Shown here: piece by piece, positions 16,168 through 24,014 of the stretch
How positions within the stretch are numbered: the first letter of the stretch is position 1
Layout of the letters: every line of letters begins with the position of its first letter
Assembly (NCBI GenBank): GCA_963695835.1
Contig: CAVOHR010000001.1
Span: forward strand, 1,178,001-1,242,000
DNA length: 64,000 nt
Direction: 5' to 3'
Source of the DNA: VRUE01 sp963695835
GTDB lineage: Bacteria; Actinomycetota; Thermoleophilia; Solirubrobacterales; 70-9
Program-made: the position numbers and the translations under genes
Notes under the pieces: model-generated
What the model was told of the DNA's origin: nothing
Database searches by the model: none
What the model saw: only the letters and a program-made list of their open reading frames with translations

Positions 16168-17154
16168 GTGAGCACCCCCGTCAAAGTCACCGTCACCGGC
16201 GCCGCCGGCCAGATCGGCTACGCGCTGCTCTTCCGGATCGCCAGCGGACAGATGCTCGGGCCCGATGCCCCGGTCGAGCTGAGCCTGCTGGAGATCCCCG
16301 ACGCGGTCAAAGCGGCCGAGGGCACCGCGATGGAGCTCGACGACTGCGCCTTCCCGCTGCTGCGCAAGATCGACATCTTCGACGACCCCAAGCCGGCCTT
16401 CGACGGCTGCAACGTCGGCCTGCTCGTCGGAGCGCGGCCACGCGGTCCCGGCATGGAGCGGGCCGACCTGCTCGAGGCCAACGGCGGGATCTTCAAGCCG
16501 CAGGGCGAAGCGATCGCCGCCGGCGCCGCCGCCGACGTGCGGGTGCTGGTGGTCGGCAACCCGGCCAACACCAACTGCCTGATCGCGCTGTCGAACGCCG
16601 ACGGGGTACCGCGCGAGCGCTTCACCGCGATGATGCGGCTCGACCACAACCGGGCGATCGGCCAGCTCGCCAACAAGCTCGGCAAGCAGGTCTCCAGCGT
16701 CAGCAACATGACCGTCTGGGGCAACCACTCGACCACCCAGTACCCCGACCTGGTGAATGCGAAGGTCGACGGGGCGAGCGCCTGGGACGCGGTCGACGAC
16801 GAGGCCTGGATCGGCGATGAGTTCATCCCTCGCGTCGCCAAGCGCGGCGCCGAGGTGATCGATGCGCGCGGCGCCTCCAGCGCCGCCTCGGCGGCCAATG
16901 CGGCGATCGCCCACGTTCGCGACTGGGTGCTCGGCACCGCCGAGGGCGACTGGGTCTCGATGGGCGTTCCCTCGAACGGCTCCTACGGGATCGAGGAGGG
17001 TGTCGTCGCCGGCCACCCGTGCGTTTGCTCGGGCGGCGAGTGGAAGATCGCCGAGGGGCTCGAGGTTCCGGAGTTCTCGCGCCCCCGCATCGAAGCCAGC
17101 ATCTCCGAGCTACAGGGAGAGCACGAGGCGGTCAGTCAGCTTGGCTTGATCTAG
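16168..17154 (+). CDS. mdh: Malate dehydrogenase
   Basis: 328 residues with GTG start and CAGGAGA ribosome binding site nine bases upstream. NAD-binding TGAAGQIGYALLFRIASG, the substrate loop GARPRGPGMERADLL, VVGNPANTNCLIA, and the catalytic WGNHSTTQYPD give the type 1 (cytosolic-like) malate dehydrogenase family. It interconverts malate and oxaloacetate. Second gene after icd; the stop codon overlaps the first base of a family A repeat, so transcription may end there. Confidence 0.94.
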   Translation: MSTPVKVTVTGAAGQIGYALLFRIASGQMLGPDAPVELSLLEIPDAVKAAEGTAMELDDCAFPLLRKIDIFDDPKPAFDGCNVGLLVGARPRGPGMERADLLEANGGIFKPQGEAIAAGAAADVRVLVVGNPANTNCLIALSNADGVPRERFTAMMRLDHNRAIGQLANKLGKQVSSVSNMTVWGNHSTTQYPDLVNAKVDGASAWDAVDDEAWIGDEFIPRVAKRGAEVIDARGASSAASAANAAIAHVRDWVLGTAEGDWVSMGVPSNGSYGIEEGVVAGHPCVCSGGEWKIAEGLEVPEFSRPRIEASISELQGEHEAVSQLGLI

Positions 17155-17268
17155 GGCCTGTCCCCGGTAGGGGTGGAACGTCTTGTACTTTTTCTGGGGG
17201 TCCGAACTCGGACGGGCGCAAACTGTCTTCAGAAAAAGTTAAGTGGAACCCCTACCGGGGACAGGCCC
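17154..17268. repeat. Family A palindromic element, copy 2
   Basis: 115 bp beginning in the mdh stop codon. The outer 21-bp arms are perfectly complementary (GGGCCTGTCCCCGGTAGGGG side at 17154). Inside, the conserved blocks GGAACGTCTTGTACTTTTTC and TGTCTTCAGAAAAAGTTAAG flank a small GTCCG/CGGAC hairpin. It lies between convergent genes. The conserved blocks are in opposite order to copies 1 and 3. Confidence 0.85.
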
Positions 17269-17279
17269 CTACGGCATAC

Positions 17280-17672
17280 CTATTTGCCCGGGAAGTACTG
17301 CCGCCCTTTCTTAGCCACACGCCCCTCTTTCTCGAGGTCGCCGAGGACCCGGTAGAGGTAGTTGGGCTTGATTTTCATCGTCTTGGCGATGTCCGAGGCG
17401 GTGATGCCTGGGCTGCCCTCGACCAGTTTCACCGCCTGGTCGGCGCGGGTGCCGCCTTTACGCCGGCCGCGGCGCCGCGGCGCGCCTGCGCGAGCTTTTT
17501 TGCTCGAGCCGCGAGGGCGGCCGGGACCGCGACCGGGCCGACCGCGACCGATCGCTTTCTCGCCCAGCTCGATCAGAGCGCGCTCGAGGCGCTTGCGCTC
17601 GTCGTCCAGCTCTTCGAGGCGCTTCTTTACCAGGGCGCGGGCCTCGTCGAGTACGTGAGTGGTGCTTGGCAT
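17280..17672 (-). CDS. Small DNA-binding protein: coiled coil, basic linker, winged helix
   Basis: 130 residues in three parts. Residues ~8-42 form a coiled coil (ARALVKKRLEELDDERKRLERAL). Residues ~43-72 are an Arg/Gly/Pro-rich linker (RGRPGRGPGRPRGSSKK), like AT-hook or histone-like tails. The C-terminus is a short winged helix (GITASDIAKTMKIKPNYLYRVLGDLEKEGRVAKKG). It is probably a nucleoid-associated or regulatory protein; no named family is recognised with certainty. AAAGGAACG is a ribosome binding site before the ATG. Confidence 0.75.
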   Translation of the reverse strand: MPSTTHVLDEARALVKKRLEELDDERKRLERALIELGEKAIGRGRPGRGPGRPRGSSKKARAGAPRRRGRRKGGTRADQAVKLVEGSPGITASDIAKTMKIKPNYLYRVLGDLEKEGRVAKKGRQYFPGK

Positions 17673-17853
17673 TTCGTTCCTTTCGACCGGGTCGCTTTGA
17701 GCTTACCCGGATACTGGTTCAAGTCATCGGGAACTGGAGTGTTGCACAGTTAGACGAAATGTCTCACAGACACTGTGACTGTGGAATACCCCACTGGCCG
17801 GATTGGCACACCTCACACTGATCACTTGGACAGAACGTGAAGGTCAGTGCGCG
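17673..17853. promoter_or_regulatory. Upstream region of the small wHTH gene with inverted repeat
   Basis: 180-base gap, less GC-rich than its surroundings. It contains the perfect repeat TCACAG-ACA-CTGTGA at 17764-17778, with CACAGT and ACTGTG further out. This is a plausible operator for the wHTH gene at 17672 or for an unrelated regulator. Confidence 0.35.
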
Positions 17854-18747
17854 TCATATGGCACGTTCGGCCTGTCGCTCCGGTGAGATTCGCACCACGT
17901 TGCGCGCCAGGCCGATCCGCTCCATCGCGGTGATGATCAGAGCCGAGGGATCCAGCTCCCAGCGCCGCAGCCCGTGCACCGCGGAGCGGGGGAAGGCGTG
18001 GTGGTTGTGGTGCCATGACTCTCCCAGCGAGGGCAGCGCCAGCCAGAAGACGTTGGTGGAGCGATCATCGGTGTCGAACCGGCGGCTGCCGAGGAAGTGA
18101 CAGACGGAGTTGACGCTCCAGGTGACATGGTGGACGAAGAAGATCCGCACCAACCCGCCCCAGAGCAGCCCGGTCGCGGCACCGGCGAGCGTGCCGCTGA
18201 CCAGGTAGCCGGCCAGAGCGGGCAGCGCGAGTCCCGCGAGCACCAACGGCACGAAACGCCGGTTGACGGCGCGCATGCCGGCGTCCTCGCAGAGGTCGCC
18301 GGCGTAGCGCTTCCAGTCGGCGCGTCCCTGCGTGGAGAGGAGCCAGCCGGAATGGGCATGCCAGAGGCCGGCCAGCACTCCGCCGACGCCCTCGCCATGG
18401 CCGACGTGGGGGCTGTGCGGGTCCCCCTCTTCGTCGGTGTGCGCGTGGTGCTTGCGGTGGTCTGCGACCCAGGCGATCACCGGCCCCTGCACCGCGATCG
18501 AGCCGAGCACCGCGAACAGGTACTCGACCGGCTTCGGCGTCTGGAAGGATCGGTGGGTCAGCAGGCGGTGGAAGCCCACCGTTATCCCGACGGCGGTCAG
18601 CAGGTACATCGCGGCGGCGATCGCCAGGTCGGCCGGGCTGACCAGGCGGTTCCAGAGCAGCGCCGCCGCGGCGAGCATCGCGGCAAAGGGAAGGACCACG
18701 GCGCCGAGGTTGGCGGCCTTCTCGGTTCGGGTCATCTCTCTATGCAT
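17854..18747 (-). CDS. Acyl-CoA/fatty acid desaturase, delta-9 type
   Basis: 297 residues with four membrane helices and the three histidine boxes of membrane di-iron desaturases: HRLLTH (residue ~62), HRKHH (~100) and HNHH (~236). It introduces a double bond into acyl chains to adjust membrane fluidity. Start: ATG at 18747, six bases after a TAACTT box, giving a leaderless message; a GTG one codon upstream is also possible. The divergent PucR-type regulator starts ~75 bp away and is a natural candidate to control it. Confidence 0.9.
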   Translation of the reverse strand: MHREMTRTEKAANLGAVVLPFAAMLAAAALLWNRLVSPADLAIAAAMYLLTAVGITVGFHRLLTHRSFQTPKPVEYLFAVLGSIAVQGPVIAWVADHRKHHAHTDEEGDPHSPHVGHGEGVGGVLAGLWHAHSGWLLSTQGRADWKRYAGDLCEDAGMRAVNRRFVPLVLAGLALPALAGYLVSGTLAGAATGLLWGGLVRIFFVHHVTWSVNSVCHFLGSRRFDTDDRSTNVFWLALPSLGESWHHNHHAFPRSAVHGLRRWELDPSALIITAMERIGLARNVVRISPERQAERAI

Positions 18748-18753
18748 CACCGC

Positions 18754-18759
18754 AAGTTA
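18754..18759 (-). promoter_or_regulatory. -10 box of the desaturase gene, leaderless spacing
   Basis: On the minus strand TAACTT is followed by six bases and ATG; no Shine-Dalgarno sequence. The 75-bp divergent region also contains a TTGACA hexamer near 18801 on the plus strand that could serve the regulator gene. Confidence 0.45.
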
Positions 18760-18823
18760 TGCTGGAATCTGCAACATGATCTGCGCTGAGAACCAACTCT
18801 TTGACACATTTCTTATTAGATAG

Positions 18824-20062
18824 ATGACAATTTCTGTCGATTCAGAGCCCTGGCGCGCCCTTCCGGCCGAGGTGGCGGATCTGATCGAGCCCGAGCTGGA
18901 CGCGGTGACCGCCGAGATCCTCGCGACGATCGCCGCCGAGGTGCCGGAGTACGTGCGGCCGCTCGAGGGGAGCTTCGGCCGCGGCATCCGCACCGGCGTC
19001 GGCGAGGCGCTGCGCCAGTTCGTCGCCCTGATCCGCGACCCGGAGGCCGGCCGCGGGATCGGCCGGGGCGTCTACGTCGGGCTCGGCCGCGGCGAGCTGC
19101 GGCAGGGACGCACCCTGGACTCGCTGCAGGCGGCATACCGGGTCGGCGCCCGCGTCGCCTGGCGACACCTCTCGCAGGCGGGAAGGAAGGCGGAGCTCGA
19201 CGCCGAGGTGCTGAGCCTGCTCGCCGAGGCGATCTTCGCCTACATCGACGAGCTCTCGGCCGACTCGGTCGAGGGGTATGCGGAGGCGCAGGCCGACCTC
19301 GAGGACGAGCGCCGGCGCCGCGAGCGCGAGCTGGCGGCGCTGCTGCTGCGCGAGCCGGCGGCAGAGCCCGCCGACCTGCGGGCGGCGGCCCAGCGGGCCG
19401 GGCGCCGGCTGCCTAGGACCGCCGCCCCGCTCGCCTGCCCGGAGGAGCGCCTTGGCGAGCTGGCGAGGCTGCTGCCGGCGGATGCCGTGGCGAGCGCGGT
19501 CGACGAGCTGGGCTGCGTCCTGGTGCCCGATCCCGAGGGGCCCGGCCGGCCGGCGATCGTCGTCCGCGCCGCGGAGGGCGTGCCGGCCGCGCTCGGCCCT
19601 GCCGTCCCGATCGGCGAGCTCGCCGCTTCCTGGTCGCTGGCGCGTGCGGCGCTGCGCGCGGCGGAAGCGGGCGCCCTGCCGGCGCCGGGCCTGCTGCGGG
19701 CCGAGGAGCACCTCGGCGACCTGCTGCTGTTCGAGAGCGGCGCCCTTGCCGCCCGGATCGCCGCCCGGCGCCTGGCCCCGTTCGAGCCGCTGACCGAGAA
19801 GGCGCGCAAGCGGATGCACGAGACGGCGCTCGCCTACGTCAGGCACGGCGGCAACTCGGTCGCGATGGCCGCCGCCCTCCACCTCCATCCTCAGACCGTG
19901 CGCTACCGCGCGGCGCGCCTGCGTGAGCTGCTCGGCGAGCAGCTGGAGGACCCCGAAGCCCGCCTCGAGCTCGAGATAGCCCTACGCCACACGGCGCAGC
20001 GCGGCGAGTCAGGCGCGGCGCTTCTTCGGCAGGGTGCCGAAGATGACGTCCCAGAGCGGTGA
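18824..20062 (+). CDS. PucR/CdaR-family transcriptional regulator
   Basis: 412 residues. Residues ~15-160 form a helical RsbRD-like N-domain, followed by a GGDEF-related linker and a C-terminal helix-turn-helix of the HTH_30 type (LAYVRHGGNSVAMAAALHLHPQTVRYRAARLRELLG). Such regulators often control a neighbouring metabolic gene. Here the divergent desaturase and the convergent fatty acid hydroxylase suggest membrane lipid control. Its last ~54 bases overlap the 3' end of the hydroxylase gene on the other strand, an unusual antisense overlap. Confidence 0.85.
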   Translation: MTISVDSEPWRALPAEVADLIEPELDAVTAEILATIAAEVPEYVRPLEGSFGRGIRTGVGEALRQFVALIRDPEAGRGIGRGVYVGLGRGELRQGRTLDSLQAAYRVGARVAWRHLSQAGRKAELDAEVLSLLAEAIFAYIDELSADSVEGYAEAQADLEDERRRRERELAALLLREPAAEPADLRAAAQRAGRRLPRTAAPLACPEERLGELARLLPADAVASAVDELGCVLVPDPEGPGRPAIVVRAAEGVPAALGPAVPIGELAASWSLARAALRAAEAGALPAPGLLRAEEHLGDLLLFESGALAARIAARRLAPFEPLTEKARKRMHETALAYVRHGGNSVAMAAALHLHPQTVRYRAARLRELLGEQLEDPEARLELEIALRHTAQRGESGAALLRQGAEDDVPER

Positions 20063-20635
20063 GGAGACGCCGTAGCCGAAGCGGTGGTCCTGGAAGTGGT
20101 GGCGCATGTGGTGCTCGCGCAGCCGTTTGCCGAACTTCGACCTCGGGACGAAGTGGTGCACGTAGTAGTGCGTGTAGTCGTAGAAGAGGTAGCCGGCGAT
20201 GAAGCCGCCGAACAGCGGGTAGGCGGCCGGGGCGCCGAACAGCAGCATGAAGGCGAGGAGGAAGAGCGCGGCCAGCGGGATCGAGACGGCGGGCGGCATC
20301 ACCAGCCGCAGCTTGTCGTTCGGGTGGTCGTGATGGATGCCGTGGATGATGAAGTGCATCCGCCGTCCGAAGGCGCTGCCGGGCTCCCAGTGGAAGAACA
20401 GGCGGTGCAGCCAGTACTCGGTCAGCGTCCAGATCCCGACACCGCCGAGGCTGAGCAGGACGAGCTGCCAGGCGGCCTGGCCGCGATCGGCGCCGAGCCA
20501 CTCCATCGCGACGATCACCGGCACGAAGGCGATCGCCGGGATCGCCGGGTGGACGCGCGAGAAGAAGTTGAGGAATTCGCTCTCGAACAGCTGCGGCGAG
20601 GCTGCCAGCTTGTCGCTGCGGTTGTGAGCCTCCAT
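20009..20635 (-). CDS. Fatty acid hydroxylase superfamily (sterol desaturase-like)
   Basis: 208 residues with four membrane helices and the clustered His motifs of the family: HRLFFHWEPG, HGIHHDHPND, HYYVHHFVP and HHMRHHFQDHRFG. It uses a di-iron centre and O2 to hydroxylate a lipid, by family analogy the fatty acyl 2-position or a carotenoid or sterol-like ring. ATG 20635 is chosen because upstream in-frame residues are low-complexity. The 3' end overlaps the PucR-type gene by 54 bases (convergent). Confidence 0.85.
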   Translation of the reverse strand: MEAHNRSDKLAASPQLFESEFLNFFSRVHPAIPAIAFVPVIVAMEWLGADRGQAAWQLVLLSLGGVGIWTLTEYWLHRLFFHWEPGSAFGRRMHFIIHGIHHDHPNDKLRLVMPPAVSIPLAALFLLAFMLLFGAPAAYPLFGGFIAGYLFYDYTHYYVHHFVPRSKFGKRLREHHMRHHFQDHRFGYGVSSPLWDVIFGTLPKKRRA

Positions 20636-20787
20636 TCGCCCCAATGGTAGCGACGGCCACCGCCGGCGTCGGCCGGGCTCGGCGCGCGCAAGACGCGGGG
20701 AAAGTTGTGAACGAGCCGTGACAAGAACGTGGCGCTTTGCGGAAACAGGCGTCACGGAAGTGCAACGAGAGTGCCAAGATCGGCGCG

Positions 20788-20976
20788 ATGCCACGCAAGC
20801 CGAAGCCGCCGAGCTGCGACGACTGCTACTTCCGCAAGAACACGCTCTGCGCGCTCGAGCTGGAGGAGCCCTGCACGACCTTCAGGCCCAACCGGCCGGA
20901 GGGGCTCGTCCCGCCCCGGCAGCCGGTCCTGCTCATGCGCCCACCCCGCTGGGCGACCCAGTCTCACGCGGCGTAG
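20788..20976 (+). CDS. Small cysteine-rich protein (62 aa), unknown
   Basis: The protein begins MPRKPKPPSCDDCYFRKNTL, followed by CALELEEPCTTFRP, so a CxxC and two further Cys could bind a metal or form disulfides. The N-terminus is basic. Not recognised as a named family. The composition is ordered rather than random, and the frame has its own ATG between the hydroxylase promoter and hsp20. A function in stress or redox is only a guess from the Cys pattern. Confidence 0.5.
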   Translation: MPRKPKPPSCDDCYFRKNTLCALELEEPCTTFRPNRPEGLVPPRQPVLLMRPPRWATQSHAA

Positions 20977-20995
20977 GGGGCCCGTGCTGACGACG

Positions 20996-21457
20996 ATGGC
21001 TATGTTTTGCCCCATGCCCGAACGCGATCTGTTTGCGAACTTTGCCCGTATGCGCAGGGAGATGGATCAGATGCTGGGGGGCGCATGGGGGCGGACGGCT
21101 TATGTGAGCAGGCGCAGCAGCGGGTTTTCGCCGAATGTCGACGTCTACTACTGCGGCGAGCCGCAGCGGGCTGTGGTCAAGGTCGACCTGGCGGGAGTGG
21201 ATCTCGATCAGGTCGGGATCGAGGTCAGTGGGCGGCGGCTGGCGATCGTCGGCGAACGGCCGGTGCAGGAGACCGAAGGGCGCGTCTACCAGCAGGTCGA
21301 GATCCCGTCGGGGCCGTTCCGGCGGGTGGTCGAGCTGCAGGTGGACGTCGACGCCGACCGGGCGAAGGCGAGTTACGAGGACGGGGTGCTGCGGATCGAG
21401 CTGCCGCTGCGCGACCCGGCCGAGACGACCCGCCGCGTGCCGATAGGACGGGATTAG
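20996..21457 (+). CDS. Hsp20/alpha-crystallin small heat shock protein
   Basis: 153 residues. The alpha-crystallin domain runs from FSPNVDVYYCGEP (residue ~42) to the C-terminal ELPLRD. It has VKVDLAGVDLDQVGIEVSGRRLAIVGER and YEDGVLRIELPL, the last being the conserved G-x-L motif. It holds unfolding proteins in an ATP-independent way. ATGs at 20996, 21002 and 21014 are all in frame; none has a clear ribosome site, so the N-terminus is uncertain by six residues. lon follows 160 bp downstream in the same direction, a sensible proteostasis pair. Confidence 0.88.
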   Translation: MAMFCPMPERDLFANFARMRREMDQMLGGAWGRTAYVSRRSSGFSPNVDVYYCGEPQRAVVKVDLAGVDLDQVGIEVSGRRLAIVGERPVQETEGRVYQQVEIPSGPFRRVVELQVDVDADRAKASYEDGVLRIELPLRDPAETTRRVPIGRD

Positions 21458-21617
21458 TGCCGACTCCCGCGAGTACGCTCCGGTCTGACGGCGTCTGGAC
21501 GCGCCTGGCGGCGCCCAGTGGGCTCGACGATGCGCTGCATCGCCTTCGCCCACCGGTCTTGCCAGCCACGCCCAGCCACTCGTCAGAGCCGGACCGCACC
21601 CACGAGAGGCGGCACTG

Positions 21618-24005
21618 ATGGAGGGCTCGCCGGCGCTCGAAGTGGTCGAGTCGCCGCTCGACGCCGAGGACGCGATCCGCGCCGACCAGCCGCTGCCCGA
21701 CGCGCTGCCGGTGCTGCCGCTGCGCGAGACCGTCACCTTCCCCGAGACGCTGACTCCGCTGGCGGTCGGCCAGGAGCGCTCGATCAAGCTGGTCGACGAC
21801 GTGCTCGGCGCCAACCGGATGCTGGCGATGGTCGCGGCGCGCGATCCCGAGGACGAGGAGCCGGGGCCCGACGGCCTCTACGACGTCGGTGTCGTCGGCC
21901 TCGTCGCGCGGATGTTGAAAGTCCCGGACGGCACGCTGCGCATCCTCGTCCAGGGGACGCAGCGCGTGAGGATCGGCCCTTACGTCGCCGAGGAGCCCTA
22001 CCTGGTGGCGCGGATCGCCGAGCTGCCCGACACGGTCGACGAGGGGCCCGAGCTGGAGGCCCTGACCCGCAACGTGCAGCGCACCTTCTCGGAGATCGTC
22101 GAGCACATCCCCTACCTGCCCGAAGAGCTGCAGATGGCGGTTGCCAACATCGAGGATCCGGCGGCGCTCGGGCACCTGATCGCCGGCGCGCTGCGGATCT
22201 CGACCGAGGAGAAGCAGGAGCTGCTGGAGGAGGTCGACGTGGCGGTGCGGCTGCGGCGCCTCTCCCAGATCCTCGCCCGCGAGCTGGAGGTGGTCCAGCT
22301 GGGCAGCCAGATCCAGTCCCAGGTCCAGTCCGAAGTCGACAAGGGCCAGCGCGAGTTCTTCCTCCGCCAGCAGCTGAAAGCGATCCAGGACGAGCTCGGG
22401 GAGGGCGACGAGCAGCAGGCCGAGGTGAACGAGCTGCGCCAGCGGGTCGAGGAGGCCGGGCTTCCCGAGCACGCCGGCAAGGCCGCCGACCGCGAGCTCT
22501 CGCGGCTGGAGAAGCTGCCGCCGGCGGCCGCCGAGCACGGCGTCATCCGCACCTACCTGGAGTGGCTGGTCGAGCTGCCCTGGTCCAAGCTGACGGAGGA
22601 CGACCTCGACATCGCCCACGCCCGCGAGGTGCTCGACGCCGACCACTACGACCTGGAGAAGGTCAAGGACCGGATCCTCGAGTACCTGGCGGTGCGCAAG
22701 CTCAACCCCGACTCGCCGGGGCCGATCCTCTGCTTCGTCGGACCGCCCGGGGTCGGCAAGACCAGCCTCGGCCGCTCGATCGCCCGCGCGCTCGGGCGGG
22801 AGTTCGAGCGGATCTCGGTCGGCGGGGTGCGCGACGAGGCGGAGATCCGCGGCCACCGCCGCACCTACATCGGCGCGATGCCGGGGACGATCGTCCGCGC
22901 CCTGCGCGACGCCGGCTCGCGCAACCCCGTCTTCATGATCGACGAGATCGACAAGATGGGCGCCGACTTCCGCGGCGACCCCTCCTCGGCGATGCTCGAG
23001 GTGCTCGATCCGGCCCAGAACGACAGCTTCCGCGACCACTACCTCGACCTCGAGTTCGACCTCTCCGAGGTGATGTTCATCGCCACCGCGAACATCCTCG
23101 ACACGGTCCCCGGCCCGCTCCAGGACCGGATGGAGACGATCGAGCTGGCCGGCTACACGCTGGAGGAGAAGAAGCACATCGCCCGCCGCTACCTGGTGCC
23201 GCGCCAGATCGAGGCCAACGGCCTGAAGGCCTCGCAGATCGAGTTCGCCGAGCCGGCGCTCACCGCGATCGTCGAGGAGTACACGCGCGAGGCCGGTGTC
23301 CGCAACATGGAGCGGCAGATCGGCACGGTCTGCCGCAAGGTCGCCCGCGCAGTCGCCGAGGGCAAGGCGGGCGGCAAGGCAAAGGTCTCGGCCAAGCGGG
23401 CGCGCGAGCTGCTCGGCCGCCGCCGCTTCTTCGCCGAGCAGCGGCGCCGCACCAAGGATCCCGGGGTCGCCACCGGCCTCGCCTGGACGCCGGCCGGCGG
23501 CGACGTCCTGTTCATCGAGGCGACGGCGATGCCGGGCACCGGCAAGCTGACGATCACCGGCCAGCTCGGTGACGTGATGAAGGAGTCGGCGCAGGCGGCG
23601 CTCTCCTACGTCCGCGGCCACTGGCGCGAGCTGACCGCGCCGGAGATGGAGGAGAGCTGGTTCGCCGAGCACGACATCCACATCCACGTGCCGGCCGGCG
23701 CGGTGCCCAAGGACGGGCCCTCGGCCGGCGTGGCGATGACCGTGGCGCTCGCCTCGCTGGTCAGCGACCGGCCGGTCAGCAACGATGTCGCGATGACCGG
23801 CGAGGTGACCCTGACCGGGCAGGTGCTGCCGATTGGCGGCCTGAAGGAGAAGTCGCTGGCCGCGCAGCGGGCGGGAATCAAGCGGGTGCTGGTGCCGGAG
23901 CGCAACGAGGGCGACGTCGCCGAGATCCCCGAGCACGAGCGCAGCGAGCTGGAGTTCGTCTACGTCGACGAGGTCTCGAAGGCGATCGACGCGGCGCTCG
24001 CCTGA
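21618..24005 (+). CDS. lon: ATP-dependent protease Lon
   Basis: 795 residues, full length. The N-terminal LON substrate domain (LPVLPLRETVTFPETLTPLAVG) is followed by a coiled coil (QREFFLRQQLKAIQDELGEG). The AAA+ module has Walker A GPPGVGKTSLG (near residue 375) and Walker B VFMIDEID. The C-terminal protease domain has Ser702 in KDGPSAGVAM and Lys745 in GGLKEK, the Ser-Lys dyad. It degrades damaged and regulatory proteins. It lies downstream of hsp20 and directly upstream (9 bp) of a glycosyltransferase gene. Confidence 0.96.
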   Translation: MEGSPALEVVESPLDAEDAIRADQPLPDALPVLPLRETVTFPETLTPLAVGQERSIKLVDDVLGANRMLAMVAARDPEDEEPGPDGLYDVGVVGLVARMLKVPDGTLRILVQGTQRVRIGPYVAEEPYLVARIAELPDTVDEGPELEALTRNVQRTFSEIVEHIPYLPEELQMAVANIEDPAALGHLIAGALRISTEEKQELLEEVDVAVRLRRLSQILARELEVVQLGSQIQSQVQSEVDKGQREFFLRQQLKAIQDELGEGDEQQAEVNELRQRVEEAGLPEHAGKAADRELSRLEKLPPAAAEHGVIRTYLEWLVELPWSKLTEDDLDIAHAREVLDADHYDLEKVKDRILEYLAVRKLNPDSPGPILCFVGPPGVGKTSLGRSIARALGREFERISVGGVRDEAEIRGHRRTYIGAMPGTIVRALRDAGSRNPVFMIDEIDKMGADFRGDPSSAMLEVLDPAQNDSFRDHYLDLEFDLSEVMFIATANILDTVPGPLQDRMETIELAGYTLEEKKHIARRYLVPRQIEANGLKASQIEFAEPALTAIVEEYTREAGVRNMERQIGTVCRKVARAVAEGKAGGKAKVSAKRARELLGRRRFFAEQRRRTKDPGVATGLAWTPAGGDVLFIEATAMPGTGKLTITGQLGDVMKESAQAALSYVRGHWRELTAPEMEESWFAEHDIHIHVPAGAVPKDGPSAGVAMTVALASLVSDRPVSNDVAMTGEVTLTGQVLPIGGLKEKSLAAQRAGIKRVLVPERNEGDVAEIPEHERSELEFVYVDEVSKAIDAALA

Positions 24006-24014
24006 GGCGTTCCG

